A DNA stretch of 64,000 nucleotides from Variovorax paradoxus. Its GTDB lineage: Bacteria; Pseudomonadota; Gammaproteobacteria; Burkholderiales; Burkholderiaceae_C. The stretch spans positions 3,532,001 to 3,596,000 of the forward strand of contig NZ_CP102931.1 in assembly GCF_024734665.1 (NCBI RefSeq), in the 5' to 3' direction. This document shows, piece by piece, positions 49,072 to 58,664 of this stretch (within the stretch, counting starts at the first letter, position 1; every line of letters begins with the position of its first letter). Made by a program: the position numbers and the translations under genes. The notes beneath the pieces are model-generated. The model had not been told where the DNA came from. It did not search any database and was given only the letters and a program-made list of their open reading frames with translations.

Positions 49072-49146
49072 TTCCGGATCACTGATTTTTTCAACCCGCA
49101 GGTTTCTCTCTCCTGCTTTTTTCCACGAACCGACTGGAGTTCTTCC

Positions 49147-50700
49147 ATGACGCAATCTTCTTCCTCCCTGCGATGGGCTTCCGCACTGCTGGGCCTGGCC
49201 GCGCTGGCCGCTTCGGGCACGGCACTGGCCGCGAAAGACGTGGTGCTCTCGATCGGCTACCAGCCGGAAACGCTGGACCCGTACAACACCAACACCACCA
49301 TCACCACGGCAGTGACCAAGACCTTCTATGAAGGCCTGTTCCAGTTCGACAAGGACCTGAAGGTGCAGAACGTGCTCGCCGAGAGCTACGACGTGTCGAA
49401 GGACGGCCTGGTCTACACCATCAAGCTGCGCACCGGCGTGAAGTTCCACGACGGCACCGACTTCAACGCCGAGGCCGTGAAGTTCACGCTCGACCGCGTG
49501 CTGAACCAGGACAACAAGCTGCTGCGCTACAACCAGTTCAACCGCGTGGGCAAGGTCGAGGCGCTGAACCCGACGACCGTGCGCATCACGCTGAAGGAGC
49601 CCTTCGGCCCGTTCATCAACTCGCTGGCCCACGCCTCGGCCGCAATGATTTCGCCCACCGCGCTGAAGAAGTGGGGCAACAAGGACATCGCCTTCCACCC
49701 CGTGGGCACGGGCCCCTTCGAATTCGTCGAGTGGAAGCAGACCGAAGCCGTCAAGGCCAAGAAGTTCGACGGCTACTGGAAGAAGGGCTACCCGAAGATC
49801 GACACGGTCTCGTGGAAGCCGGTGCTCGAGAACAACACGCGCGCCGCGATGCTGCAGACCGGCGAAGCCGACTTCGCGTATCCCATTCCCTATGAGCAGG
49901 CCGATCTGCTGAAGAAGAGCGACAAGCTCGAAGTGGTGGCCACGCCGTCGATCATCACGCGCTTCCTGGCATTCAACATGCTGCAGAAGCCCTACGACAA
50001 CCCGAAGGTGCGCGAAGCCATCGGCTACGCCATCAACAAGGAAGCGCTGGCCAAGGTCGCGTTCGGCGGCTATGCCTTCCCCGCGCAGGGCATCGTGCCG
50101 CAGGGCGTGAAGTACGCCGAGAAGATGGCTCCCATTCCCTACGACCTGAAGAAGGCCAAGGAGCTGATGAAGGAAGCCGGCTACCCCGACGGCTTCGAGT
50201 CGGTGCTGTGGAGCGCCTACAACAACACGACCAGCCAGAAGACGATCCAGTTCGTGCAGCAGCAGCTCGCGCAGATCGGCATCAAGCTGCAGGTGCAGGC
50301 GCTCGAAGTGGGCCAGCGCACCGAGCAGGTCGATGCATGGCCCGATCCGAAGACGGCCAAGGTCCGCATGTACTACACGGGCTGGTCGTCGTCGACCGGT
50401 GAAGCCGACTGGGGCCTGCGCCCGCTGTTCGCCTCGGAAGCGTGGGCGCCCAAGCTGAACAACATGTCGTTCTACAAGAGCGAGGTGGTCGACAACGCGC
50501 TGGCCAAGGCGCTGGTGACGGTCGACGAAAAGGAACGTACCGCCCTCTACAAGACCGCGCAGGACGAGATCCGCAAGGACCTGCCGCGCGTGCCGATGGT
50601 CACGGAGCAAAACCTGTCGGCGCATGCCAAGCGCCTCTCGGGCGTGTTCGTGATGCCCGACGGCAACATCAACATCGACGCAATCTCCGTAGCGAACTAA
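49147..50700 (+). CDS. gsiB: periplasmic dipeptide/oligopeptide-binding protein (GsiB-like)
   Basis: Receptor of 517 residues, with a signal peptide ending TALA (about 28) before AKDVVLSIGYQPETLDPYN. Family 5 peptide-binding features are GLVYTIKLRTGVKFHDGTDFNAEAV and YWKKGYPKIDTV. It should bind glutathione or a modified dipeptide; the pocket residues cannot be judged here. A hairpin after its stop (50707-50730) may raise its expression over the permeases. A GGAG site precedes the start. Confidence 0.92.
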   Translation: MTQSSSSLRWASALLGLAALAASGTALAAKDVVLSIGYQPETLDPYNTNTTITTAVTKTFYEGLFQFDKDLKVQNVLAESYDVSKDGLVYTIKLRTGVKFHDGTDFNAEAVKFTLDRVLNQDNKLLRYNQFNRVGKVEALNPTTVRITLKEPFGPFINSLAHASAAMISPTALKKWGNKDIAFHPVGTGPFEFVEWKQTEAVKAKKFDGYWKKGYPKIDTVSWKPVLENNTRAAMLQTGEADFAYPIPYEQADLLKKSDKLEVVATPSIITRFLAFNMLQKPYDNPKVREAIGYAINKEALAKVAFGGYAFPAQGIVPQGVKYAEKMAPIPYDLKKAKELMKEAGYPDGFESVLWSAYNNTTSQKTIQFVQQQLAQIGIKLQVQALEVGQRTEQVDAWPDPKTAKVRMYYTGWSSSTGEADWGLRPLFASEAWAPKLNNMSFYKSEVVDNALAKALVTVDEKERTALYKTAQDEIRKDLPRVPMVTEQNLSAHAKRLSGVFVMPDGNINIDAISVAN

Positions 50701-50706
50701 GCCTCG

Positions 50707-50730
50707 CCCCTCACCCGTCAGAGTGAGGGG
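50707..50730 (+). terminator. intercistronic hairpin between binding protein and permease
   Basis: A perfect 8-bp stem CCCCTCAC/GTGAGGGG with an 8-base loop, right after the gsiB stop and before the permease gene. With no T-run it is probably an mRNA 3'-stabilising or attenuating element rather than a full terminator, as in other binding-protein operons. Confidence 0.55.
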
Positions 50731-50747
50731 TTGACCGCCTGCACCCC

Positions 50748-51668
50748 ATGCTGAATTACTTTCTCAAACGACTGTTGGGCCTGATCCCCACGCTGCTCAT
50801 CGTGGCGGTGCTGGTGTTCCTGTTCGTCCACATGCTGCCCGGCGACCCGGCGCGCCTTGCCGCCGGCCAGGAGGCCGACGAGCAGACAGTGGCCATGGTC
50901 CGCGCGGAGCTCGGGCTCGACAAGCCGCTGCCGCAGCAGTTCGTGAGCTTCTTCACCCACATGCTGCAAGGCGACTTCGGCACCTCGATCCGCACGCGGC
51001 GGCCGGTGTCGGTGGAAATCGGCGAGCGCTTCTTCCCGACGGTGATGCTGACCATCACCAGCATGGTGTGGGCGGTGATCTTCGGCATGGGCATCGGCAT
51101 CGTCTCGGCGGTGTACCGCAACAAATGGCCGGACCGGCTGGGCATGACGCTCGCCGTGTCGGGCATCTCCTTCCCCGCATTTGCGCTCGGCATGCTGCTG
51201 ATGCAGATCTTCTCGGTCCAGCTCGGCTGGCTGCCCACGGTGGGCGCCAGCACCTGGAAACACTACATCCTGCCCTCGATCACGCTGGGCGCGGCCGTGG
51301 CCGCCGTGATGGCGCGCTTCACGCGGGCCTCGTTCGTCGAGGTGATCCAGGAAGACTTCGTGCGCACCGCGCGCGCCAAGGGCGTGCGCGAATCCAGCGT
51401 GGTGTTCAAGCACACGCTGCGCAATGCGCTGATTCCGGTGGTCACCATGATGGGCCTGCAGTTCGGCTTCCTGCTGGGCGGCTCCATCCTCGTGGAGGCG
51501 GTGTTCAACTGGCCCGGCCTCGGCCGCCTGCTGGTCGATGCCGTGCAGATGCGCGACTACCCCGTCATCCAGACGCTGGTGCTGCTGTTCTCGCTCGAAT
51601 TCATCCTGATCAACCTGGTGGTGGATGTGCTCTATGGCTACATCAACCCGACCATCCGCTACAAGTGA
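50748..51668 (+). CDS. gsiC: peptide ABC transporter permease (GsiC/DppB-like)
   Basis: Membrane permease of 306 residues with six spans. The start [23 protein letters not shown] and [13 protein letters not shown] are typical of DppB-type proteins; the coupling loop is [28 protein letters not shown]. It should form a heterodimer with the next gene's product. Its stop lies 10 bp before the next start. Confidence 0.92.
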   Translation: MLNYFLKRLLGLIPTLLIVAVLVFLFVHMLPGDPARLAAGQEADEQTVAMVRAELGLDKPLPQQFVSFFTHMLQGDFGTSIRTRRPVSVEIGERFFPTVMLTITSMVWAVIFGMGIGIVSAVYRNKWPDRLGMTLAVSGISFPAFALGMLLMQIFSVQLGWLPTVGASTWKHYILPSITLGAAVAAVMARFTRASFVEVIQEDFVRTARAKGVRESSVVFKHTLRNALIPVVTMMGLQFGFLLGGSILVEAVFNWPGLGRLLVDAVQMRDYPVIQTLVLLFSLEFILINLVVDVLYGYINPTIRYK

Positions 51669-51678
51669 GCAAGCAGCC

Positions 51679-52605
51679 ATGACGCAAGCTTCCGGCGTGC
51701 CTGCCGAAACCCTCATTCCCACGACACCTGTCGCGGCCGTCCAGATCGCGGGCAAGGTCCGCACGCCCTGGGGCGAATGCTGGCGCCGCTTCAAGAAGCA
51801 GCCGGTGGGCATCGTCGCCGCGCTCTTCGTGCTGCTGCTGGTGTTCGTCGCGGTGTTCGCGCCGTGGATCGTGCCCTTCGACGCGGAGAACTTCTTCGAC
51901 TACGACATGCTGAACACGGGGCCTTCGGCCACGCACTGGTTCGGCGTCGATCCGCTGGGCCGCGACATCTTCAGCCGCATCCTGATGGGTGCACGCATCT
52001 CGCTGATGGCGGGCTTTCTTTCGGTGCTGGTGGGCGGCTTCGTCGGCACGGCCTTCGGCCTGCTGGCGGGCTACTACGAAGGCTGGTGGGACCGCATCGT
52101 GATGCGCGTCTCTGACGTGCTGTTCGCCTTTCCCGGCATCCTGCTGGCGCTGGGCGTGGTCGCTATCCTGGGCAGCAGCATGACCAACGTGGTGGTGGCC
52201 GTGTCGGTGTTCAGCGTGCCGGCCTTCGCGCGGCTCGTGCGCGGCAACACGCTGGTGCTGAAGCAGCAGACCTACATCGAGGCCGAGCGCAGCATCGGCG
52301 CATCTGACTGGACCATCATCGTGCGGCACATCCTGCCGGGCACCATCTCGTCGATCGTGGTGTATTTCTCGATGCGCGTGGGCACCTCGATCATCACGGC
52401 CGCCAGCCTGTCGTTCCTGGGCATGGGCGCGCAGCCGCCAACGCCCGAATGGGGCGCGATGCTCAGCGAAGCCCGCGCCGACATGGTGACCTCGCCGCAC
52501 GTGGCGCTGTTCCCCAGCCTGGCCATCTTCTTCACCGTGCTCGCCTTCAACCTGCTGGGCGATGCACTGCGCGACGCGCTCGATCCGAAGATCGACCGCC
52601 AGTAA
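51679..52605 (+). CDS. gsiD: peptide ABC transporter permease (GsiD/DppC-like)
   Basis: Membrane permease of 308 residues with a cytoplasmic N-terminal extension of about 45 residues before the first span. The DppC-type sequence [24 protein letters not shown] and the loop [23 protein letters not shown] are present. The start [10 protein letters not shown] was preferred over a longer frame that overlaps gsiC. It completes the ABC importer. Two peptidase genes follow directly. Confidence 0.92.
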   Translation: MTQASGVPAETLIPTTPVAAVQIAGKVRTPWGECWRRFKKQPVGIVAALFVLLLVFVAVFAPWIVPFDAENFFDYDMLNTGPSATHWFGVDPLGRDIFSRILMGARISLMAGFLSVLVGGFVGTAFGLLAGYYEGWWDRIVMRVSDVLFAFPGILLALGVVAILGSSMTNVVVAVSVFSVPAFARLVRGNTLVLKQQTYIEAERSIGASDWTIIVRHILPGTISSIVVYFSMRVGTSIITAASLSFLGMGAQPPTPEWGAMLSEARADMVTSPHVALFPSLAIFFTVLAFNLLGDALRDALDPKIDRQ

Positions 52606-52623
52606 TTTCCGTTCTTCTCCTTC

Positions 52624-53706
52624 ATGTCTTCCAGCAAGCAGCAAGCCCCTCTCCCCTTCATCGGCAACCTGCTCCAGGGCGAACGCAACACCATCACCGA
52701 TGTCGCGGGCGTCACCGTGGGCCACCAGACGCTCAGCGACGGCCCCGTGCAAACGGGCGTGACGGTGATCCGGCCCCATGCCGGCGACCCGTTCCGCGAC
52801 AAGGTGCCGGCCGCTGCCGTAGTGCTCAACGGCTTCGGCAAGAGCGTGGGTCTGGTGCAGGTGGCCGAGCTCGGCGTGCTCGAAACGCCGATTGCGCTGA
52901 CCAACACTTTCTCGGTCGGCACGGTGGCCACTGCACAGATCCGCCACTGCGTGGCCGACAACCCCGAGAGCGGACGCACGCTGCCCACGGTCAACCCGCT
53001 GGTGTTCGAGTGCAACGACGGCTTTCTGAACGACATCCAGCGCATGGCCGTGACCGAGGCCGACTACCTGCAGGCGCTGACTGATGCCGGCGTCGACTTC
53101 GAGCAGGGCTCGGTCGGCGCGGGGCGCGGCATGTCGAGCTTCCAGCTCAAAGGTGGCATCGGCAGCGCATCACGGCGGGTGTCCGCTCGCGAAGGCGGCT
53201 GCCACACCGTAGGCGCACTGGTGCTGGCGAACTACGGACGCCAGCCGCAACTGGTGCTGGCCGGGCATTCGGTGGGCGACCAGCTGGCGAAGCTACAGGC
53301 CGCGCGCAGCCTTCCGGCGGTGGACGAGGCCGAGAAGGGCTCGATCATCATCGTGGTGGCCACCGACGCGCCGCTCGACGCTCGCCAGTTGCGCCGCCTG
53401 GCGCTGCGCTCGGGCGCCGGACTGGCCCGCACGGGCTCGGTCTTCGGGCATGGCAGCGGCGACATCGTGCTGGCCTTTTCTACCGCCTACACGGTGCCCG
53501 ACCGCGTCGAGCGACCGATGCCGGCCGTGGCGATGCTGCACGACGGGCTGCTCGACGGGCTGTTCCAGGCCGCGGCCGACAGCACCGAGCAAGCGATCAT
53601 CCATGCCCTGTGGCGCGCAACGCCCGTGACCGGGCGCGACGGCAACCACCGCGCCGCGCTGGGCGACGTGCTGCCCGCCTCCGCCCTTCTTTCAACCCAC
53701 GCCTGA
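52624..53706 (+). CDS. DmpA/BapA-family aminopeptidase (P1 family)
   Basis: N-terminal nucleophile aminopeptidase of 360 residues. Like DmpA (L-aminopeptidase D-esterase) and BapA (beta-peptidyl aminopeptidase) it should cut itself between Gly239 and Ser240 in EKGSIIIVVATDAPL, exposing the Ser nucleophile. The alpha part carries NTITDVAGVTVGHQTL and LTNTFSVGTV. The substrate may be an N-terminal D-residue or beta-amino acid; sequence does not decide. It follows gsiD by 18 bp. There is no signal peptide, so it acts on imported peptides. Confidence 0.9.
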   Translation: MSSSKQQAPLPFIGNLLQGERNTITDVAGVTVGHQTLSDGPVQTGVTVIRPHAGDPFRDKVPAAAVVLNGFGKSVGLVQVAELGVLETPIALTNTFSVGTVATAQIRHCVADNPESGRTLPTVNPLVFECNDGFLNDIQRMAVTEADYLQALTDAGVDFEQGSVGAGRGMSSFQLKGGIGSASRRVSAREGGCHTVGALVLANYGRQPQLVLAGHSVGDQLAKLQAARSLPAVDEAEKGSIIIVVATDAPLDARQLRRLALRSGAGLARTGSVFGHGSGDIVLAFSTAYTVPDRVERPMPAVAMLHDGLLDGLFQAAADSTEQAIIHALWRATPVTGRDGNHRAALGDVLPASALLSTHA

Positions 53707-53720
53707 CTGCGAGCCGCTCC

Positions 53721-54539
53721 ATGAAAGTCCTGATCTCCACCGACATCGAAGGCGTCGCCGGCGTCTATCACTCCGAGCAGGTGCGCCCGGGCAACCCCGA
53801 GTTCGAACGCGCGCGCCTGCTGATGACGCAGGAAGCCAACGCAGCGATTGCCGGCGCCTTCGACGCAGGCGCCACCGAGGTGCTGGTGAACGACTCGCAC
53901 GGCGGCTTTCGCAACATGCCGCCCGACCTGCTCGATGCGCGTGCCCGCGTCGTGCAGGGCAAGCCGCGCTACCTGAGCATGGTGGCGGGCGTGGAAGAAG
54001 GCGTGGACGCTGTCTGCATGGTCGGCTACCACTCGCGCGCGCAGGGGCGCGGCATTCTGGCGCACACGATCAACAGCTTTGCCTTTGCAGGCATCTCGCT
54101 CGGCGGGCAGGAACTGGGCGAGGCCGGGCTCTATGGCGCACTGGCCGGTGAATACGGCGCACCGGTGGTGATGGGCAGCGGCGACGACGTGTTCATCGCC
54201 GAGAACCGGCCGCTCTTTCCGCACGCCACCTTCGTCGAGACCAAGAAGGCCACGGGCTGCACCAGCGGCATTTCGCTGTCGCCCGAGCAGTCGCGCCGGG
54301 CGATTCGTGCGGGGGTGGAAGAAGCGCTGGCCGCGCGTTCGAACGCGAAACCGCTCGTTTTCAAGGGCCCGCAGACCGTGACGCTGCGCACCCAGTCGCC
54401 CGCACTGGCCGACCTGTTCTGCCAGTGGCCGACCTTCGAGCGCATCGATGGCGTCACGCTGCGCTTCACGGCCGATACGGTGGAAGCGGCAGTGCGCATG
54501 CTGAACTGCTGCTCGGCGATGTCTTCAATGCTGCGCTGA
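53721..54539 (+). CDS. dppA: D-aminopeptidase (M55 family, DppA)
   Basis: Zinc peptidase of 272 residues of the DppA family, first known from the Bacillus dipeptide operon, where it releases D-Ala from D-Ala-D-Ala. Metal-binding residues lie in STDIEGVAGV, NDSHGGFRNM, MVGYHSRAQ and the HTIN region. The start MKVLISTDIEGVAG is the family norm. It ends the peptide operon, 14 bp after the DmpA gene. D-amino-acid peptides from peptidoglycan are a plausible source. Confidence 0.93.
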   Translation: MKVLISTDIEGVAGVYHSEQVRPGNPEFERARLLMTQEANAAIAGAFDAGATEVLVNDSHGGFRNMPPDLLDARARVVQGKPRYLSMVAGVEEGVDAVCMVGYHSRAQGRGILAHTINSFAFAGISLGGQELGEAGLYGALAGEYGAPVVMGSGDDVFIAENRPLFPHATFVETKKATGCTSGISLSPEQSRRAIRAGVEEALAARSNAKPLVFKGPQTVTLRTQSPALADLFCQWPTFERIDGVTLRFTADTVEAAVRMLNCCSAMSSMLR

Positions 54540-54842
54540 GGCGCCAGCCCCTCTTCAGGCCTGCATGGCGAAGCGGATGGCCGCGCGGCCAGGAACCCGC
54601 TCGCCCATCCGGGCCTTGTCCGGTTCCTAGAATTCCCGGGTCCGGCAACTCTTTTCCGGCCATCTCGCCTTATCCGGAATAAGCATCAAACCGTCCCGCA
54701 ACCCGCATGGATGCTGGTGAATAAGCTTATCCGCATAAAGCGCGAACCAAAAAATAGTTTGTTTCCATAAGGCGGGCTTTCAGAATCTCGGCTTCTTGCT
54801 GGGGCGCTGGACGCACCGCACTTCAAGACATACGCACGCACG
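54540..54842 (+). promoter_or_regulatory. control region of the cys operon
   Basis: No gene is seen in these 303 bp. They contain repeated TTAT-ATAA dyads: CTTATCCGGAATAAG (54669-54683), the perfect ATAAGCTTAT (54721-54730) overlapping CTTATCCGCATAAAG (54726-54740), and GTTTCCATA (54761-54769), which resembles the sites before sbp and the rhodanese gene. Such clustered half-sites fit a CysB-type LysR activator. The promoter itself probably lies in the AT-rich stretch at 54745-54775. The part before 54660 shows only GC-rich sequence without features. Confidence 0.5.
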
Positions 54843-56621
54843 ATGTACCAATACACAGAATTCGATCGCCAGTTCGTCCACCAGCGGGCTGCCCAATTCC
54901 GCGACCAGCTGGAGCGCTGGCAAAAGGGCAAGCTCGCCGAAGACGAGTTCCGCCCCCTGCGGCTGCAAAACGGCTGGTACGTGCAGCGCTACGCGCCGAT
55001 GCTGCGCGTGGCCGTGCCTTACGGCGAGCTCTCGAGCCGCCAGATCCGCGTGCTGGCCCGCATCGCCCGCGAATACGACGAGCCCGAAGCCGAGGTCTAC
55101 AAGAAGGCCATCGAAACGCAGGGCCTGCTCGGCAGCCACAAGCTCCCAACCCACTACGCCCACTTCTCGACGCGCCAGAACGTCCAGTACAACTGGATTC
55201 CGCTGGCCAAATCGGCCGATGTGATGGACCTGCTGGCTTCGGTCGACATGCACGGCATTCAGACCAGCGGCAACTGCATCCGCAACATCACGAGCGATGA
55301 GCGTGCCGGCATTGCCGTCGACGAAATCGCCGATCCGCGCCCGTTCGCGGAAATCATGCGCCAGTGGAGCACGCTGCACCCCGAGTTCGCGTTCCTGCCG
55401 CGCAAGTTCAAGATCGCCATCACGGGCGCCACCGAAGACCGCGCCGCCACCGGCTGGCACGACGTGGGCCTGCACGTGGTGAAGAACGAAGCCGGCGAAA
55501 TCGGCTTTCGCGTGCAGGTGGGTGGCGGCATGGGCCGCACGCCGATCATCGGCACCGTGCTGCGCGAGTTCCTGCCGTGGCAGCAGATCATGAATTACCT
55601 CGAAGCGGTGATCCGGGTCTACAACCGTTATGGCCGCCGCGACAACATCTACAAGGCGCGCATCAAGATTCTGGTGAAGGCCGAAGGCCAGCGCTACATC
55701 GACGACGTGGACGCCGAGTACAAGCAGATCCTCGAGCACGACGGCGCGCCGCACACCATCACGCAGGAAGAGTACGACCGCGTGGCCGCCTCCTTCGTGC
55801 CGCCGACGCTGGCCACCCGCGTGCTGCAAAGCGCCGAGAAGACCGACGCCGAGCTGCGCGCCCACGCCGCAGACGACGTGCAGTTTGCCCGCTGGCTCGC
55901 CCGCAACGTGGCGCCGCACAAGAACCCTGCGCTGCGCGCCGTCACGCTGTCGTTCAAGCGCCTGAAGCAGGCGCCCGGCGATGCATCGGCCGACCAGCTC
56001 GACACGCTCGCCCAACTGGCCGACCGCTTTTCGGCCGGCGAAGCCCGCGTGACGCACGACCAGAACGTGGTGCTGCCCTGGGTGCATGCCGAAGACCTGC
56101 ACGCGCTGTGGCTCGCCGCCCGCGCCGCCGGCCTCGCCAGCGCCAACGTGCACCTGCTGACGGACATGATCGCCTGCCCCGGCGGCGACTTCTGCGCGCT
56201 GGCCAATGCGCGCTCCATTCCCATCGCGGAAGCCATCACCGAGCGTTATCAAGACCTCGACGAGCTCGACGACCTTGGCGAGATCGATCTGCACATCAGC
56301 GGCTGCATCAACTCGTGCGGCCACCACCACAGCGGCCACATCGGCATTCTTGGCGTCGACAAGGACGGCAAGGAGTGGTACCAGGTCACCCTCGGCGGCT
56401 CCGACGGCTCCGCGCTCAGCGGCACGCCGCAGGCCGGCAAGGCTGTCGGCCCCTCGTTCTCGGCGGCCGAAGTGCCGGGCGTGATCGAGGCCGTGCTCAC
56501 CACCTACCGCGACACCCGCGAAAGCGGCGAGAACTTCATCGACACGCTGCGCCGCGTGGGCCCGGACCCGTTCAAGGCCGCCGCCAACGGTGCGCGTTTC
56601 AAGGTGGAGGAAGCAGCATGA
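54843..56621 (+). CDS. cysI: sulfite reductase hemoprotein component
   Basis: Siroheme and [4Fe-4S] enzyme of 592 residues that reduces sulfite to sulfide with six electrons. Two nitrite/sulfite-reductase half domains repeat along the chain; the cluster cysteines are in MIACPGGDFCALA and HISGCINSCGHHHSGHIG. Siroheme-binding arginines appear in THYAHFSTRQNVQYNW and NCIRNIT. No flavoprotein subunit gene (cysJ) lies in the window, while ferredoxin and a ferredoxin-NADP reductase are encoded at the end of the same gene run. Its stop overlaps the next start by ATGA. Confidence 0.93.
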   Translation: MYQYTEFDRQFVHQRAAQFRDQLERWQKGKLAEDEFRPLRLQNGWYVQRYAPMLRVAVPYGELSSRQIRVLARIAREYDEPEAEVYKKAIETQGLLGSHKLPTHYAHFSTRQNVQYNWIPLAKSADVMDLLASVDMHGIQTSGNCIRNITSDERAGIAVDEIADPRPFAEIMRQWSTLHPEFAFLPRKFKIAITGATEDRAATGWHDVGLHVVKNEAGEIGFRVQVGGGMGRTPIIGTVLREFLPWQQIMNYLEAVIRVYNRYGRRDNIYKARIKILVKAEGQRYIDDVDAEYKQILEHDGAPHTITQEEYDRVAASFVPPTLATRVLQSAEKTDAELRAHAADDVQFARWLARNVAPHKNPALRAVTLSFKRLKQAPGDASADQLDTLAQLADRFSAGEARVTHDQNVVLPWVHAEDLHALWLAARAAGLASANVHLLTDMIACPGGDFCALANARSIPIAEAITERYQDLDELDDLGEIDLHISGCINSCGHHHSGHIGILGVDKDGKEWYQVTLGGSDGSALSGTPQAGKAVGPSFSAAEVPGVIEAVLTTYRDTRESGENFIDTLRRVGPDPFKAAANGARFKVEEAA

Positions 56622-57013
56622 ACAAGAAGCTCAACATCCTTTCCGCAGAGGAACACATCGACGACGGCGATCCGAAGGTGCTGCAACTCGCCAATGATGC
56701 CGACCCGCTCGCCATCGAGGTGTGCCTGGCCGATATCGAGCGCATTGACCTGAACTTTCCGAAGTTCACCGATGGCCGCGCCTACAGCCAGGCCTTCCTT
56801 CTGCGTCGCCGCCTCGGTTTCACGGGCGACATCCGCGCCACCGGCGATGTGCTGATCGACCAACTGGTGCAAATGGAACGCACCGGCTTCTCCAGCGCCG
56901 TGCTCAAGGAAGGCGTTGACGCCTCCGACGCGCAGCGCCAGTTCGACCGCTTTGCCGCCTTCTACCAGGGCGACGCAGTGCAGACCGCGCCGCACTTCGC
57001 GGCCGGCAGCTGA
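56618..57013 (+). CDS. DUF934 protein of sulfite reduction operon
   Basis: A 131-residue cytosolic protein of the DUF934 family, nearly always encoded after cysI in Proteobacteria. Typical are the segments IERIDLNFPKFTDGRAYSQAFLLR and LGFTGDIRATGDVLIDQL. It has no catalytic motif that I can name and may help assemble or stabilise the sulfite reductase. It overlaps cysI by 4 bp and precedes cysH by 6 bp. Confidence 0.92.
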   Translation: MNKKLNILSAEEHIDDGDPKVLQLANDADPLAIEVCLADIERIDLNFPKFTDGRAYSQAFLLRRRLGFTGDIRATGDVLIDQLVQMERTGFSSAVLKEGVDASDAQRQFDRFAAFYQGDAVQTAPHFAAGS

Positions 57014-57019
57014 GAGCGA

Positions 57020-57667
57020 ATGGGAACCTTCGACATGAGCATTGCCACGGACATCGACTTCGCACGCATCAACACCGAGCTCGGCCGCAACGCCGAGGGC
57101 CTGGTGGACTGGGCGATCGGCCTGGGCCAGCCCGCGATCATCACCACCAACTTCCGCCCTTTCGAGGCAGTGATCCTGCACATGGTCACGCGCGCAAAGC
57201 GGAATGTTCCCGTGGTCTGGATGGACAACGGCTACAACACCGAAGCCACCTACCGCTTTGCCGACGAGGTGACGAAGCAGCTGGGCCTGGACCTGCACAT
57301 CTACCTGCCGCGCCGCTCGCGTGCACATCGCGAAGCAGTCGAGGGCCCGACCCCGGCGCTCGACGATCCGCGCCATGCCGCCTTCACTGAAGAAGTGAAG
57401 CTGGAGCCCTTTGCCCGCGCATTGCGCGAGACGGCACCGAAGGTCTGGTTCACCGCGCTGCGGGCCACTGACACGGCCGTGCGCGCGCAGATGGACCCGG
57501 TCAGCGTCAATCCCGATGGCCTGATCAAGGTCGCGCCGCTGCTGCACTGGTCTTCCAAGGAGTTGTACGAGTACTGCGAGGCGCACGGCCTGCCGAACAA
57601 CTTCGACTACGTGGACCCGACCAAGGGCGAAGACAACCGCGAGTGCGGATTGCATCTCTCGCACTGA
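57020..57667 (+). CDS. cysH: phosphoadenylyl-sulfate (or adenylyl-sulfate) reductase
   Basis: PP-loop reductase of 215 residues that converts PAPS or APS to sulfite with thioredoxin. The catalytic cysteine is in the C-terminal ECGLHLSH motif. Only one other cysteine (YEYC) exists, so the paired cysteines that bind [4Fe-4S] in APS reductases are absent, which favours PAPS as substrate. No cysC (APS kinase) is encoded in this operon. The start is set at 57020; MSIATDI at 57035 is possible. It lies 55 bp before cysD. Confidence 0.88.
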   Translation: MGTFDMSIATDIDFARINTELGRNAEGLVDWAIGLGQPAIITTNFRPFEAVILHMVTRAKRNVPVVWMDNGYNTEATYRFADEVTKQLGLDLHIYLPRRSRAHREAVEGPTPALDDPRHAAFTEEVKLEPFARALRETAPKVWFTALRATDTAVRAQMDPVSVNPDGLIKVAPLLHWSSKELYEYCEAHGLPNNFDYVDPTKGEDNRECGLHLSH

Positions 57668-57722
57668 GAGCCAACGGCTCACACAACGCCTCACTGATCA
57701 TCCGCACCCAGCACCTCATCCG

Positions 57723-58664
57723 ATGAACGCCCGTACCGAAACCGAACTGCTGCTGTCGCCGGCGCACCTCTCCAACACGCACCTCGATGCGCTGGAAGAA
57801 GAAACCATCTTCATCCTGCGCGAAGTGGCGGCCGCCTTCGAGCGCCCCACCCTGCTGTTCTCGGGCGGCAAGGACTCGCTGGTGCTGCTGAAGTGCGCGG
57901 AAAAGGCCTTCGGCGTGGGCCGCATTCCCTACCCGCTGCTGATGATCGACACCGGCCACAACTTCCCCGAAGTAACGGCCTACCGCGACCAGCGCGCGAA
58001 GGAACTGGGCGCCGAGCTGATCGTGCGCAGCGTCGAAGATTCGATGAAGCGCGGCACCGTGCGCCTGGCCCACCCGGGCGAGTCGCGCAACGCGCACCAG
58101 TCGGTGACGCTGCTCGAGGCGATCGAAGAATTCCGCTTCGACGCGCTGATTGGCGGCGCCCGCCGCGACGAGGAAAAGGCGCGCGCCAAGGAACGCATCT
58201 TTTCGCACCGCGACAGCTTCGGTCAATGGCAGCCCAAGGACCAGCGCCCCGAGCTGTGGACGCTGTTCAACACCCGGCTCGCTCCGGGCGAACACTTCCG
58301 CGTGTTCCCGATCTCGAACTGGACCGAACTCGACGTGTGGCAATACATCGAGCGCGAGCATGTCGGCCTGCCGTCGATCTACTACACGCACAAGCGTGAA
58401 GTGGTGGAGCGCCGCGGCCTGCTGGTGCCGGTGACCGAACTCACGCCGCCGCGCGACGGCGAAACGGTGCAGGTGCGCGACGTGCGCTTTCGCACCGTGG
58501 GCGACATCACGACCACTTGCCCGGTCGAGAGCCTCGCGGCCGACGCGGGCGACGTGGTGCTGGAGACGCTGTCGGTCGATGTCAGCGAACGCGGCGCTAC
58601 CCGGATGGACGACATGACCTCCGAAGCATCCATGGAAAAACGCAAGAAAGACGGTTACTTCTGA
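57723..58664 (+). CDS. cysD: sulfate adenylyltransferase small subunit
   Basis: PP-loop ATP sulfurylase of 313 residues, forming APS from sulfate and ATP together with the GTPase CysN. The nucleotide-binding motif is LLFSGGKDSLVLLK; other family blocks are LMIDTGHNFPEVTAYRD and GARRDEEKARAKERIFSHRD. The C-terminus MEKRKKDGYF is the family end. Its stop overlaps the cysN start by one base (TGATG). Confidence 0.96.
   Translation: MNARTETELLLSPAHLSNTHLDALEEETIFILREVAAAFERPTLLFSGGKDSLVLLKCAEKAFGVGRIPYPLLMIDTGHNFPEVTAYRDQRAKELGAELIVRSVEDSMKRGTVRLAHPGESRNAHQSVTLLEAIEEFRFDALIGGARRDEEKARAKERIFSHRDSFGQWQPKDQRPELWTLFNTRLAPGEHFRVFPISNWTELDVWQYIEREHVGLPSIYYTHKREVVERRGLLVPVTELTPPRDGETVQVRDVRFRTVGDITTTCPVESLAADAGDVVLETLSVDVSERGATRMDDMTSEASMEKRKKDGYF

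Noticed and set aside
49081..49122. Possible terminator between gsiA and gsiB (GCAGG/CCTGC followed by a T-run)
   Set aside because: The stem is only 5 bp with a nine-base loop, and the genes on both sides clearly belong to one transporter, so a functional terminator is not supported.
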